This document shows positions 27,393 through 36,550 of a stretch of DNA of 64,000 bases, piece by piece. The position numbers and the translations under genes were made by a program. Origin of the DNA: Alteromonas portus (GTDB lineage: Bacteria; Pseudomonadota; Gammaproteobacteria; Enterobacterales; Alteromonadaceae); contig NZ_SWCO01000007.1 of the NCBI RefSeq assembly GCF_005117025.1, forward strand, positions 389,002-453,001, read 5' to 3'. The notes beneath the pieces were generated by a model, which ran no database searches, was not told where the DNA came from, and worked only from the letters and a program-made list of their open reading frames with translations. The number at the start of each line of letters is the position of its first letter. Positions within the stretch are counted from its first letter, which is position 1.

Positions 27393-27488
27393 TGGGGTCA
27401 GAGTACATTTCCCCTTCAGAAGAATCGAAATGGGGTTAGAGTACATTTATTTAAAGCAATTTCGCTTTTTAAATGTACTCTGACCCCA
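27393..27488. repeat. REP-like repeat cluster A
   Basis: Three copies of the 18-mer TGGGGTCAGAGTACATTT occur here: forward at 27393-27410, forward with one C-to-T change at 27431-27448, and inverted at 27471-27488. The last two form a long hairpin, extended inside by AAAGC/GCTTT. I recall this motif as a common companion of REP-associated (Y1, RAYT) transposases in gammaproteobacteria; no such gene is in the window. Confidence 0.88.
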
Positions 27489-27559
27489 TAATTTTAAGCC
27501 TAGTTTAGCGCGCTGAGTTCCCATATACTTTTTCAACTGAACAAAAAAGGAACAGGAAA

Positions 27560-28609
27560 ATGTATCGATTCGGAATTGTCGGCGCAGGCATGATTGCGGA
27601 TTTTCATGCTCAGGCCATTCACGCTATTCCCAATGCAGAATTAACAGGGATTTATTCACGTTCAATTGATAAGGCGAATGGGTTCTCTAAAAAGCATAGC
27701 TGTACACCTTACGACGACTATATGTCGTTTATAACGTCTCCTGAAATTGACATCATCACTATATGCACGCCATCAGGTTTTCATTTAGAGCCAATATCAG
27801 CTGCCGCTAAAGCGAGAAAGCACATCATTTGTGAAAAACCGCTGGAGGTTACTGCTGAAAGAGTAGATGAAATGATTGCGGTGTGTGCCCAAAACAAGGT
27901 GATGCTAGCGGGTATTTTTCCTCGTCGGTTTAACGCCTCTTCTCAGTTACTTAAGCAAGCTATAAACGCTGGGCGCTTCGGCAATATTGCCATGGCAGAT
28001 GCCTATATTAAATGGTGGCGAACCCAAGAGTATTATGAAAGCGGCGCATGGCGCGGTACATGGCAACTCGACGGTGGCGGCGCGTTAATGAATCAGTCAA
28101 TTCATACGATTGATTTGCTTCTTTATGTAATGGGAGATGTAAAATCTGTGCGAGCAGAAACTAGGCTGGTGGCCCATGATGGCATAGAGGTGGAAGATGT
28201 TGGAATTGCAATGCTAGAGTTTAAAAATGGTGCGTTAGGCGTTATTCAAGGCTCAACAGCTTGCTGGTCTAAAAGTGGTCATCCGGCAGAGATACAAATC
28301 ACTGGTTCTAAGGGCTCAGTTTTTATGAGCGATGATAAATTTCGAGTCTGGGAGTTTGCTGAAGAAAGCGAAGAAGACAAAGAGATTAGATGCAAGTATG
28401 GGCTTTCTGAAAATGAAGCGGGAGCAGGAGCAGCTGATCCATCGGCCATCGATTTCGTGTGGCATCAAAGAAACTTCGAAGATGTATTAAATGCCCTTGA
28501 TAACGGCACTAAACCACTTGTGGATGGATTTGAAGGACGTAGATCGATTGCGCTACTAAACGCTATCTATCGCTCAGCGAAAAACGGCGGTGAAAAGGAA
28601 CTTGTGTAA
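27560..28609 (+). CDS. Gfo/Idh/MocA family oxidoreductase
   Basis: This 349-residue NAD(P)-dependent sugar or inositol dehydrogenase-like protein has the Rossmann start YRFGIVGAGMIADFHAQAI, the cofactor-site motif HIICEKPLEV (about 93-102) and a C-terminal alpha/beta domain with GGGALMNQSIHTIDLLLYVM. The substrate is unknown. AAAAAGGAACAGG precedes the ATG. The gene sits alone between two mirror-image clusters of the same repeat, and its TAA is followed by repeat cluster B after one base. Confidence 0.9.
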   Translation: MYRFGIVGAGMIADFHAQAIHAIPNAELTGIYSRSIDKANGFSKKHSCTPYDDYMSFITSPEIDIITICTPSGFHLEPISAAAKARKHIICEKPLEVTAERVDEMIAVCAQNKVMLAGIFPRRFNASSQLLKQAINAGRFGNIAMADAYIKWWRTQEYYESGAWRGTWQLDGGGALMNQSIHTIDLLLYVMGDVKSVRAETRLVAHDGIEVEDVGIAMLEFKNGALGVIQGSTACWSKSGHPAEIQITGSKGSVFMSDDKFRVWEFAEESEEDKEIRCKYGLSENEAGAGAADPSAIDFVWHQRNFEDVLNALDNGTKPLVDGFEGRRSIALLNAIYRSAKNGGEKELV

Positions 28610-28612
28610 AAA

Positions 28613-28698
28613 TGGGGTCAGAGTACATTTCACAGTTATTGCTGCTTCAAAAAAATGTACCCTGACCCCTTTATTTAGAAAAATGTACTCTGACCCCA
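28613..28698. repeat. REP-like repeat cluster B, mirror of cluster A
   Basis: Three copies of the same 18-mer as in cluster A: forward at 28613-28630, inverted with changes at 28653-28670 and inverted at 28681-28698. The order forward, changed inverted, inverted is the reverse complement of the order in cluster A. The two clusters therefore frame the oxidoreductase gene in opposite senses. Confidence 0.88.
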
Positions 28699-28708
28699 TT
28701 TATTTGGG

Positions 28709-29602
28709 TTAGTCGCGCCAGCGTTTGGTTAACTCGTCGTAGGCGTCTATGCGGCGGTCACGGAAGTAAGGCCAAATGCGCTTAACCTGCTCGGTACGTT
28801 CCATATCAAGTTCCACTGATAGCGTGGTTTCACCCTCAGCTTCAGCTTTTGCCAAAATCTCGCCCTGCGGCCCTGCTATGAAGCTTTGCCCCCAGAACTG
28901 AATGCCCGGGTCGCCCTCAACAGGTGACGCTTCAAAACCAGTGCGGTTCGCAACGATTACCGGTACTGAGTTTGCTACAGCATGAGAACGCTGGATGGTT
29001 TCCCATGCGCCGTGCTGGCGGGTACGCTCTTCTTCTGTGTCAGTTAAGTCCCAGCCAATAGCAGTAGGGTAGAACAACAAATCTGCACCTGCCATTGCCA
29101 TTAGACGTGCCGCTTCTGGGTACCATTGATCCCAACATACCAATACGCCAAGTTTACCTACGCTGGTTTCAATAGGTGTGAAGCCCATATCGCCCGGCGT
29201 GAAGTAAAACTTCTCGTAAAAGCCCGGGTCGTCAGGAATATGCATTTTGCGGTACTTGCCCGCAATTTCTTTACTGCGGTCAAATACTACGGCGGTGTTG
29301 TGATATAAACCTGAACCGCGCTTTTCAAAAAGCGACGTCACTAAAACGATATTGTGCTTTTCGGCGAGTTCACCAAAAAAGTCTGTCGCTGGTCCAGGAA
29401 TGGGCTCAGCCAAATCAAAGGCGTCAGTATCTTCTTGCTGACAAAAGTACAAAGTGCTGTGCAGTTCTTGAAGCAAAATACACTCGCAGCCCTCAGCCGC
29501 TAATTTGGCGATTTGCTCGGCACTTTTATTCCAGTTCGTTGCTTTATCGTTGTCAGCAACGGCCTGTTGTACCAGGCCAACTTTTAGCTTAGCTGGACGC
29601 AT
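28709..29602 (-). CDS. aguB: N-carbamoylputrescine amidase
   Basis: AguB hydrolyses N-carbamoylputrescine to putrescine, CO2 and ammonia. The 297-residue nitrilase-fold protein has the catalytic Glu in ILLQELHS, the Lys in KYRKMHIPDDPGFYEKFYF and the Cys in VCWDQWYPEAARLMA. The opening KLKVGLVQQAVADN and the closing EQVKRIWPYFRDRRIDAYD are typical of AguB. Its start lies 14 bases inside the end of aguA, so the two are translationally coupled. Confidence 0.95.
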   Translation of the reverse strand: MRPAKLKVGLVQQAVADNDKATNWNKSAEQIAKLAAEGCECILLQELHSTLYFCQQEDTDAFDLAEPIPGPATDFFGELAEKHNIVLVTSLFEKRGSGLYHNTAVVFDRSKEIAGKYRKMHIPDDPGFYEKFYFTPGDMGFTPIETSVGKLGVLVCWDQWYPEAARLMAMAGADLLFYPTAIGWDLTDTEEERTRQHGAWETIQRSHAVANSVPVIVANRTGFEASPVEGDPGIQFWGQSFIAGPQGEILAKAEAEGETTLSVELDMERTEQVKRIWPYFRDRRIDAYDELTKRWRD

Positions 29603-30653
29603 GTAATGACACTCCTTTTTTTAAGGTGGTGATAATCGAGTCTTTTAATGTATTTGTGGGTACTTGCATGGAAATACAATGCAAGCTGCCGTATTGTCTT
29701 ACGAGTACACTGCAGTCAATTGGTTCAACAATATGATTGGGATGTGCTTTTTGCACCATCTCAATGGCTTCAGCATCTTCTTCTTCACCATACACAGGCA
29801 ATAAAATCGCATTATTACAAATCAAGTAATTGGCATACGATGCCGGCAAGCGATCCCCTTCATCATTAACGATATTAGGTAACGGTAAATGAAATTGTTC
29901 ATGCTCTGGCAATTCAAGGGCGCATTCGTCACATAACGCTTTCAACCCTTCGAAGTGACTGTCGTTAGGGCGGTTGTTACACGCCTGAATTACTAAGCCT
30001 TTATTCGGGGTAAAGCGCACTAGAGTATCAATATGACCGTCGGTATCATCGCCTTCTAAATGACCATGCTGCAATATAGTAACCTTGCTGCAACCCAGCA
30101 TATCTTTAAAAGTATCTTCGTAAGCACTGAGCGACATGTCGCCATTTCGCTCAGGGTTTAATAAACATTGTGCCGTGCTTAATAAGTGGCCGTTCTCGTC
30201 GATTTCTAACGCGCCGCCTTCCGCTACAATAGGGCTGCTGCGAAGCACAGATTTACACATGGCAGCAAAATAACGCTGATTGGCAAGGTTATCTTCAGAG
30301 GCGATAAATTTGTTACCCCAGCCGTTAAAGCGAAACTCTACGGGAGAGCCATTGCCCTCGCTGTCTTTACAGGTGATAAAGCCATAGTCACGCATCCAGG
30401 TGTCGTTAAAGGATGCCGGAACAATTAGCACTCGGGCGTTCTCTGGTAAACGGGGTTTGAGGTCATCTACGTCATTCGGCGCGCATAACAAAATAACACC
30501 GGCATTATTGCGGTTTACTGCTGCAATCACATTTAGATAGGTCGCTCTCGCTTCTTCCAACCATGGTGCCCAGTCGGTGTTTGCGTGCGGCCATGCCAAC
30601 ATAACTGCATCAATGTCATGCCATTCAGGCGCCATAATACGGTTGCCGTGCAT
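29589..30653 (-). CDS. aguA: Agmatine deiminase
   Basis: AguA converts agmatine to N-carbamoylputrescine, the substrate of the next gene product, so together they make putrescine from arginine-derived agmatine. The 354-residue guanidino-group hydrolase shows AVMLAWPHANTDW, TWMRDYGF, the His/Asp block GHLEGDDTDGHIDTLVRF and the nucleophilic Cys in YGSLHCISMQVP. Translation could also begin at an internal ATG (30635), six codons later. Confidence 0.94.
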   Translation of the reverse strand: MHGNRIMAPEWHDIDAVMLAWPHANTDWAPWLEEARATYLNVIAAVNRNNAGVILLCAPNDVDDLKPRLPENARVLIVPASFNDTWMRDYGFITCKDSEGNGSPVEFRFNGWGNKFIASEDNLANQRYFAAMCKSVLRSSPIVAEGGALEIDENGHLLSTAQCLLNPERNGDMSLSAYEDTFKDMLGCSKVTILQHGHLEGDDTDGHIDTLVRFTPNKGLVIQACNNRPNDSHFEGLKALCDECALELPEHEQFHLPLPNIVNDEGDRLPASYANYLICNNAILLPVYGEEEDAEAIEMVQKAHPNHIVEPIDCSVLVRQYGSLHCISMQVPTNTLKDSIITTLKKGVSLHASS

Positions 30654-30802
30654 ATGTAGAATTCCAAGTCGCTTTAAAATAGGGTTCGGATTATAGCCAT
30701 GCCTCAGCAGGAGACCAAGGCAAATGGCGATGAAATTAATTGGCGGTGACGATTACTTTAAGCCATAGCTAAAAACTTGCGTAATCGAAGAGAGCACGAC
30801 TT

Positions 30803-31510
30803 TTACTTTAAATGTCGCCCACCATTAAGGTGTAATGTTTGACCTGTTATGTAATCGCTATCAAATAAATAATTCATTGCTTTAACGGCCTCTTGCGCGC
30901 CGGGTACTATCTCTAACAATGATTTTTTTAACGCCTTCTTTCTGTAGGTTTCATCATCGCCTTCGTTAAACATAAGCAGGGCAGGGGCAACACTGTTCAC
31001 TTTTACATGCGGAGATAGTTTTTTAGCAAATGAGAGGGTTAAGTTATGAAGGGCCGCTTTGCTTGCTGCATAAGCCATATGTTTCTCGCTGCCCGTCTCC
31101 TGAACATAGTCCGTCATATGAATGATGTCAGCTTGTTCTTCACAGTTACACAGTGCTTCTTCAAGTGCCAAATTTATGCGATAGGGAGCAACAGCATGAA
31201 TTATCATCATGCGCTCCATTAAACCTTGCTTGTTGGTATGCGCTTTCTCTTGTGCCCAATCAGAAGCGTTGTGGATCACTCCTCGATAGGTTTTACTGAT
31301 TGCCTTAATCTCATCAATTGCTCGATCAATAGCCGCCTCAGTGCTAAAATCCGCCTGTATGACTGTAGCGCCTTTATCCTTGAGCAGTGCAATACTTGAG
31401 CGATGAGTTCGATAAGTCACAACTACGTGGTGGCCTTGTTCGAGTAAGTTCTGTGCCATTGCCAAGCCTAAACGTTGGCTAGCGCCTGTTATTAATACAG
31501 GTGATTTCAA
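30803..31510 (-). CDS. folM: Dihydromonapterin reductase, short-chain dehydrogenase
   Basis: This 235-residue short-chain dehydrogenase has the N-terminal VLITGASQRLGLAMAQNLLE cofactor motif, then IHNASDW and the active-site Tyr and Lys in MAYAASKAALHNL. It ends in YITGQTLHLNGGRHLK, as in E. coli FolM, which reduces dihydromonapterin to tetrahydromonapterin. The TTG start is supported by AAAGGAC. It is divergent from folE, which supplies dihydroneopterin triphosphate; that pairing strengthens the pterin assignment. Confidence 0.87.
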   Translation of the reverse strand: MKSPVLITGASQRLGLAMAQNLLEQGHHVVVTYRTHRSSIALLKDKGATVIQADFSTEAAIDRAIDEIKAISKTYRGVIHNASDWAQEKAHTNKQGLMERMMIIHAVAPYRINLALEEALCNCEEQADIIHMTDYVQETGSEKHMAYAASKAALHNLTLSFAKKLSPHVKVNSVAPALLMFNEGDDETYRKKALKKSLLEIVPGAQEAVKAMNYLFDSDYITGQTLHLNGGRHLK

Positions 31511-31670
31511 GATAATGTCCTTTTTAGAGAAAGGTAACAGTCTTTATATTTTGTGCTAAGTGCACAGCAGGTAGCAATGACATTAAATAAAAGTCATGTT
31601 GCCAAGTAATCGATCTCTAACGAAGCGAAAGTCGTAGAAGATCAAAAAAGAAGTATTAACGGATAAAGTA

Positions 31671-32354
31671 ATGTTAGCAAAAGAAGCGGTAATTGTGCGT
31701 GATGCACTAGACCCCTCTATATCAGAGCCAGCGCAACGTGTACGAGACGCATTAGATGCCAAGGGTTTAGAAACCCCAATGGTGGAAAATGGTCTTACTG
31801 ACGATCAAAAGCGCAAACGTATTGAAAGTGCTATGCGTGACGTAATGGACACGCTTGGACTTGATCTAACTGACGACAGCTTGTGTGACACGCCAGCGCG
31901 CATTGCCAAAATGTACGTCAATGAGATTTTCGGTGGTTTGGATTATCGCAAGTTCCCTAAGATTACTGCTATTGAAAATAAGATGCAGATTGACCAGCCT
32001 GTACAGGTCACTGACATTAGCTTAACAAGCACGTGCGAACATCACTTTGTGACTATTGATGGTACGGCCACTGTGTCTTATATACCCAAAGACACTGTGA
32101 TTGGTCTTTCAAAGATAAACCGTCTTGTTGGTTTCTTTGCCCAGCGCCCGCAGGTACAAGAGCGTCTGACACAGCAGGTGCTGGTCGCCCTTCAAACGCT
32201 TACTAACACCGATGACGTAGCGGTGAGTATCAATGCCACCCATTATTGCGTGAAGGCGAGAGGGATCCGCGATACTAATTCATATACAAAAACGTCTGCG
32301 TTAGGCGGCCGTTTTCTTACAGATAGCGAATTGAAGCGAGAGTTTTTTCGTTAA
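31671..32354 (+). CDS. folE: GTP cyclohydrolase I
   Basis: FolE converts GTP to 7,8-dihydroneopterin triphosphate, the first step towards folate and monapterin. The 227-residue protein has a poorly conserved N-terminal arm (about 1-45) and the core domain with the zinc ligands in [13 protein letters not shown] and [12 protein letters not shown]. The signature [20 protein letters not shown] lies between them. It is divergent from folM, with a 160-base shared promoter region, and ends in a strong terminator. Confidence 0.96.
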   Translation: MLAKEAVIVRDALDPSISEPAQRVRDALDAKGLETPMVENGLTDDQKRKRIESAMRDVMDTLGLDLTDDSLCDTPARIAKMYVNEIFGGLDYRKFPKITAIENKMQIDQPVQVTDISLTSTCEHHFVTIDGTATVSYIPKDTVIGLSKINRLVGFFAQRPQVQERLTQQVLVALQTLTNTDDVAVSINATHYCVKARGIRDTNSYTKTSALGGRFLTDSELKREFFR

Positions 32355-32386
32355 TTTGTCATCTTTATAAGTACTATTAAAAACTT

Positions 32387-32415
32387 AAAAAGCCGCTTTC
32401 GAAGCGGCTTTTTTT
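32387..32415 (+). terminator. Rho-independent terminator after folE
   Basis: AAAAAGCCGCTT pairs with AAGCGGCTTTTTTT around TCG. The stem is perfect and the T run is strong. The A run on the other side could also serve the leftward gene. Confidence 0.93.
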
Positions 32416-32462
32416 GTAAGAGGGCACCGAGACAGTAGATGGTTACATTTTCTAATTCACGG

Positions 32463-32762
32463 TTACTTGATTACAAGCTCTGAATCTAGCGAATCGACGA
32501 TCAGATTGATTCGGCCACCAATGCCATCTGCCGCTGTTAGACTAAGAACCTTATTACAACATCCACACGATTCGTGCTGTTCGTGATACATGTCACGAAC
32601 AGAATTTAAATGGAAATCATTAATCGCACCGCAATAAGGGCACATGTATTCCAACGCACTATCACTTTGCATCGTTTTATCCATTACCATGTTTAACATA
32701 TCCATATGACGTAAGCCGAAATCCTCTGAGTGAAATAAGGGATTTGTTCTGCCTCTATGCAT
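32463..32762 (-). CDS. Small zinc-ribbon protein of unknown function
   Basis: This 99-residue protein has two Cys pairs, MCPYCGAIND (about 40-49) and ESCGCCNKVLS (about 64-74), spaced like a zinc ribbon. An N-terminal stretch contains several Met and His. I do not recognise the family; the CPxCG pair suggests nucleic-acid or protein binding through zinc. AGGGACC about 11 bases before the ATG supports this start, although internal Met codons (MDMLNMVMDK) could also serve. Confidence 0.7.
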   Translation of the reverse strand: MHRGRTNPLFHSEDFGLRHMDMLNMVMDKTMQSDSALEYMCPYCGAINDFHLNSVRDMYHEQHESCGCCNKVLSLTAADGIGGRINLIVDSLDSELVIK

Positions 32763-33847
32763 TAAATTTGACGGTCCCTATTCGTAGAAATCAAATTGTG
32801 TTCAACTCCCGCTAAAGAGCCGTTTTCTTAGAAGCTGCAAAAAACAAACCACACACAAGGATAAAGTGCTACTTGCTCGTTAACCGGCCATTAAAGTAAG
32901 TTGAATTGCTTTATGGTTGCCTGAACGTGCTATCTAGTAGGTGGGCCATTCTGTCCACGACTAAAGTATAGTAGGTAATTAATTCACTGCCTGTGTAATT
33001 AACGAATATTTAGTAAGTCGTTGGCGATAAAGCTAATTAAGTTTATTTACTGCCCTGGACGTTTTTTAAGGTCCGTTGGCAAAGCGCGCAAAGTACACTG
33101 CAACGCACTTAAGCGGCGCCTATTTGACTAAAAGCCATAGCGACTTGAAGAGGGCAAGCATAAAAAGTGCAGCGTTCAGATACCTTTTTCACCTGGCAGC
33201 AATTCGTGCTTGAAGTGCAGTTCACTGTCGCTAATAGGGAACGCTGAAGCCGTTGTTCGTGTATACCAAAATTCCAGAGGACGAGCGATTTTGCCTACTT
33301 GCGACTGCTCGTGATACCAAAAGGGAACTCTGGCCTTTCACATTCAAGTTTTAATGCACAGGGTTTGAGATTTTTACCTATCTCTTAATATTTCAAAGGG
33401 TTTTTGTAAATAAAAATAGTAGTCATACTGATGGCCGAATACGTAGATGTAGTGTTCGAATAGGCGAGGGGAATGTATCTTAATCGCTGAATAAACATTG
33501 TTATATCTTTCTTTGTAAAGCCAGATAATCCGGCGGATGCCAAGATACACTATTTACAAATACTACTTATAGCAGCACTGCTCATAGAAAATTCATAGTA
33601 TGTCGTACTGAAGGGCTTAGCGAACCTATCCTAATTGACGGGTTTACAGGCTTTTTAAATTCTGTTAACTTTTAACTTAAACGATTAAGTTTCTAATTAA
33701 ATTAGTTACCAAGCTTATTACATCCGTTATTGTTATTTGTGAAATATGTGAGTTCTTAAGACACTGCTCGTTTGCCTAAACTCATATATTTTTTTGTAAG
33801 TGCAAAAGGATATACATTTCCTTCATGCCGCAGTTGTGAGACCGACT
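32763..33847. other. 1.1-kb gap with a possible decayed gene and palindromes
   Basis: No convincing intact gene is present. On the minus strand, 33176-33337 encodes 53 residues without a start: KARVPFWYHEQSQVGKIARP, then LEFWYTRTTASAFPISDSEL, then HFKHELLPGEKGI-stop. It reads like protein and may be a relic or the C-terminus of a decayed gene. Nearer the MFS gene lie two AT-rich palindromes at 33674-33691 and 33693-33705, possible regulator sites. Confidence 0.55.
33693..33705. promoter_or_regulatory. AT-rich palindrome upstream of the MFS gene
   Basis: CTAATTAAATTAG is a perfect 6-1-6 palindrome. Its core resembles the HexR operator TGTAATTAAATTACA but lacks the outer TG/CA. A second inverted repeat, AACTTAA-ACGA-TTAAGTT, is at 33674-33691. 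The binding protein is unknown, and AT-rich palindromes arise by chance. Confidence 0.3.
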
Positions 33848-35116
33848 ATGCCTAACCAAGACCGTAGTAGCAGAATAATCCGGTGGTTAACCTATCTTAT
33901 GTTCATGATGTTTGCGATGACATCAGATTCGGTAGGCGAAATAATCAAAGAAGTGAAAGTGGCATTTTCAGTCACCAATGCGCAGGCGAGTTTAATGCAT
34001 TCTCTGCCCATGCTAGGCATCGCACTGTCTGGTTTATTCTTAGGGTTTTTAGCTGACAAATTAGGTCGCAAGCCAACTATTATTATAGGCCTGGCATTAT
34101 TCGGTTTGGCTTGTTACAGCTTTCTCATAGCTGATAACTTTATGCTGATTGTAAGTTTGATGAGCTTGTCAGGGGTTGCCGTTGGTATTTTTAAAACCGG
34201 TGCGCTGGCCCTTATCGGTGACATTTCAACCTCAACAAAACAACACACAGCTACAATGAACGGTGCAGAAGCCTTCTTTGGTGTTGGCGCAATTATAGGT
34301 CCTTTGATTGTTGCATATCTTATTCATCAAGGCGTGGCTTGGCAGTGGCTGTATGTCATTGCTGGCGGCGTTTGTACCCTTCTTATTGTCGGTGCACTTT
34401 TGGTTAAGTACCCGACTTATTCTCGGGACACGTCGTCTGGCGAAAATAAGGTGTCAATTTCGAAAAGCTTGAGTCTAGTTAAAAATCCTTACGCTTTTGG
34501 GTTCTCAATTGGCGCGTTTTTATACGTAGCGGCAGAAAGTGCTATCTACGTTTGGATGCCAAGTTACCTCGTATGCGACGCTGCTACGTTAAAAGCCACA
34601 TACGACTGTTACAGCGAAGGTTTCTCTCAAACCTTAGCTATTTACTCGGTTACTGCATTTTTTATCCTTCGAGCTGCGGGGCGCTTTATTGGCATTTGGA
34701 TGATGTCTCGCTTTAACTGGGCCTTAGTGTTGATGGTCTTCACGGGCGCGATTGTATTGTGCTTTGGCTTAGGGTTATGGGGCGGAAAGCAGGTGGCACT
34801 TTATTTGTTCCCGCTAACCGGTATTTTCATGTCGGTCATTTACCCTACGTTTAATTCTAAAGGTATCAGCTGCTTCCCTAAACATCAGCACGGCAGTGTG
34901 GCAGGGGTTATTTTATTCTTTACTGCTGCGGGAGCTGCGGCTGGCCCTTTTATAATGGGCTTAGTGAGCGATGCTAACGGCGGTGATGCGAAATATGGTT
35001 TCATGGTAGCCACTGGCTTTGCCGCCGTATTATTTATTGGCTTGGTATACAACTTTATCAAAAACCCCACTAAACAGCGTTTAGCTGAAATTGAAGCAAG
35101 TGAGTACGCCAACTAA
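33848..35116 (+). CDS. MFS transporter
   Basis: This 422-residue protein has about twelve membrane segments and the MFS loop 2-3 signature FLADKLGRKPT. A hydrophilic central loop follows VKYPTYSRD. A Cys-rich periplasmic-like loop (LVCDAATLKATYDCYSE) is unusual. The substrate is not clear; sugar or organic-acid uptake is possible. The ATG is chosen over a GTG at 33800, which has no ribosome-binding site and would add a non-homologous hydrophilic stretch. A terminator follows. Confidence 0.88.
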   Translation: MPNQDRSSRIIRWLTYLMFMMFAMTSDSVGEIIKEVKVAFSVTNAQASLMHSLPMLGIALSGLFLGFLADKLGRKPTIIIGLALFGLACYSFLIADNFMLIVSLMSLSGVAVGIFKTGALALIGDISTSTKQHTATMNGAEAFFGVGAIIGPLIVAYLIHQGVAWQWLYVIAGGVCTLLIVGALLVKYPTYSRDTSSGENKVSISKSLSLVKNPYAFGFSIGAFLYVAAESAIYVWMPSYLVCDAATLKATYDCYSEGFSQTLAIYSVTAFFILRAAGRFIGIWMMSRFNWALVLMVFTGAIVLCFGLGLWGGKQVALYLFPLTGIFMSVIYPTFNSKGISCFPKHQHGSVAGVILFFTAAGAAAGPFIMGLVSDANGGDAKYGFMVATGFAAVLFIGLVYNFIKNPTKQRLAEIEASEYAN

Positions 35117-35165
35117 GCGACATTAGCCGTAACACTGACCGCTCACTGTATCAGTTAACCTAAAG

Positions 35166-35196
35166 GTGCCGGACTTAAGTTCGGCACTGGTTTTTC
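35166..35196 (+). terminator. Rho-independent terminator after the MFS gene
   Basis: GTGCCGGACTT and AAGTTCGGCAC pair with one G-T wobble and are followed by TGGTTTTTC. Confidence 0.85.
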
Positions 35197-35256
35197 AAAG
35201 CGTTGTTGTTTAAGCTTCACCTCATTCCCTCATTTATCATTTTGTATTCACGTCCC

Positions 35257-36072
35257 ATGGATGAATTAAAACAAGCCCAAGCCCTTTACGATACCCTCGT
35301 TGAGTTTGCCGTTACCTACAGCTTTCAAATTGTAGGTGCCATTATCATTTTCCTACTTGGCTGGTGGGTGGCCAATAAGATAGGCCATGTGGTTGAAAAC
35401 CTCATGGTGAATAAGAAAATTGACGTAACGCTGAGCCGGTTTACCGGAGGTGTATGCAAGCTAGTGGTGCTTGGCATAGTTATCATTATCGCCCTGGGGA
35501 ACGTTGGTATCAGTGTAACGCCGTTGATTGCGGCACTTGGTGCTGTGGGTCTAGGCGCTGGTCTTGCTATTCAGGGCATGCTGGCAAACTATGCAGCTGG
35601 TTTTACTATAATTATTACCCGCCCCTTTGTTGTCGGCGACACAATTCGCGTGCGTGGCGTTGCTGGCGTTGTCGATCAGGTCATGTTGCCCTACACCATT
35701 CTTATCGATGAAGATAACGTGCATATTCAAATTCCGAATAAACTTATAGTTGGTGAAATCTTGCACAACTCTGCCGAGAACATGCTTATTGAGCTAGAAA
35801 TTGGCGTGGCTTACTCTAGTAATGTAGACGATGTTATTGAGGTAATTCGCAGTGCAGTTGGGAATGTTGATGGGGTTAGCGCAGAAAAGTCACCGGCTAT
35901 TGGTGTCGATAATTTTGGCGACAGCAGCATTAATTTCGGAATTCGAGTTTGGGCGCCGGCCGTAAGGCATTTCGAAGTGCGCTATGCGCTGAACCAAGCT
36001 ATTTTTAACGCCCTTCAGCAGAATAATATTGATATTCCGTTTCCACAGAGAGAAGTCCGAATGTTGGACTAG
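35257..36072 (+). CDS. mscS: Small-conductance mechanosensitive channel
   Basis: This 271-residue MscS-type channel releases solutes when membrane tension rises. TM1 (about 22-42) and TM2 (about 62-85) precede the pore helix GLGAGLAIQGMLANYAAGF with Gly/Ala packing, and then the beta domain (RPFVVGDTIRVRGVAGVVDQ). The C-terminal alpha/beta domain ends in PFPQREVRMLD. The ATG start fits homologues; a TTG at 35203 would add a hydrophobic stretch not seen in MscS. A terminator follows. Confidence 0.93.
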   Translation: MDELKQAQALYDTLVEFAVTYSFQIVGAIIIFLLGWWVANKIGHVVENLMVNKKIDVTLSRFTGGVCKLVVLGIVIIIALGNVGISVTPLIAALGAVGLGAGLAIQGMLANYAAGFTIIITRPFVVGDTIRVRGVAGVVDQVMLPYTILIDEDNVHIQIPNKLIVGEILHNSAENMLIELEIGVAYSSNVDDVIEVIRSAVGNVDGVSAEKSPAIGVDNFGDSSINFGIRVWAPAVRHFEVRYALNQAIFNALQQNNIDIPFPQREVRMLD

Positions 36073-36116
36073 GGCAATCACTCGCGTTCTTTTCGATATT
36101 ATATTAATGAACATTT

Positions 36117-36148
36117 GCCGAATAGCCACTTAGCTATTCGGCATTTTT
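36117..36148 (+). terminator. Rho-independent terminator after mscS
   Basis: GCCGAATAGC and GCTATTCGGC pair around CACTTA and are followed by ATTTTTTA. Confidence 0.92.
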
Positions 36149-36531
36149 TATAGCTCGTAAAGTTCTAGCGGTAACCCATCCGGGTCTTGGAAAAATGTAA
36201 AGCGCTTGCCTGTATACTCATCCACTCTCACCGGTTCGCACTCCACCCTCTTATTGGTTAGGTGGTTAATCATTTCATCTAAGTTGTCGACTTTGAACGC
36301 CAAGTGCCTAAGCCCTTGGGCCTCTGGACGCGATGGCCTTTGTGGTGCCCCCGGAAACGAAAATAATTCAATCTGACTCCCGTCGGGCAGGCCAAGGTCG
36401 CATTTATACGAATCCCGGGCTTCGCGGTAGTTTTCATCGATGATCGAAAACCCTAAAACTTCGGTGTAAAACGCCTTTGAACGCGGGTAGTCACTACAAA
36501 TAATAGCAACATGGTGAAAGCCTTTTAGCAT
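36148..36531 (-). CDS. Glyoxalase/VOC-family protein, YaeR-like
   Basis: This 127-residue vicinal-oxygen-chelate protein resembles E. coli YaeR (GloA2), with one complete betaalphabetabetabeta pair: MLKGFHHVAIICSDYPRSKA, the middle LPDGSQIELFSFPGAPQRPS, RHLAFKVDN and the final FFQDPDGLPLELYEL with the metal-ligand Glu. The ATG at 36531 follows AAAGGAAA. It lies 19 bases after the aldo/keto reductase gene; both may detoxify reactive aldehydes or ketones, but the substrate is unknown. Confidence 0.9.
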   Translation of the reverse strand: MLKGFHHVAIICSDYPRSKAFYTEVLGFSIIDENYREARDSYKCDLGLPDGSQIELFSFPGAPQRPSRPEAQGLRHLAFKVDNLDEMINHLTNKRVECEPVRVDEYTGKRFTFFQDPDGLPLELYEL

Positions 36532-36550
36532 GCTATTTCCTTTTATGTGC

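Noticed and set aside
27393..28698. CRISPR-like array of short repeats
   Set aside because: The copies are in both orientations, unevenly spaced and only six in number, with a whole gene between the clusters and no cas genes.
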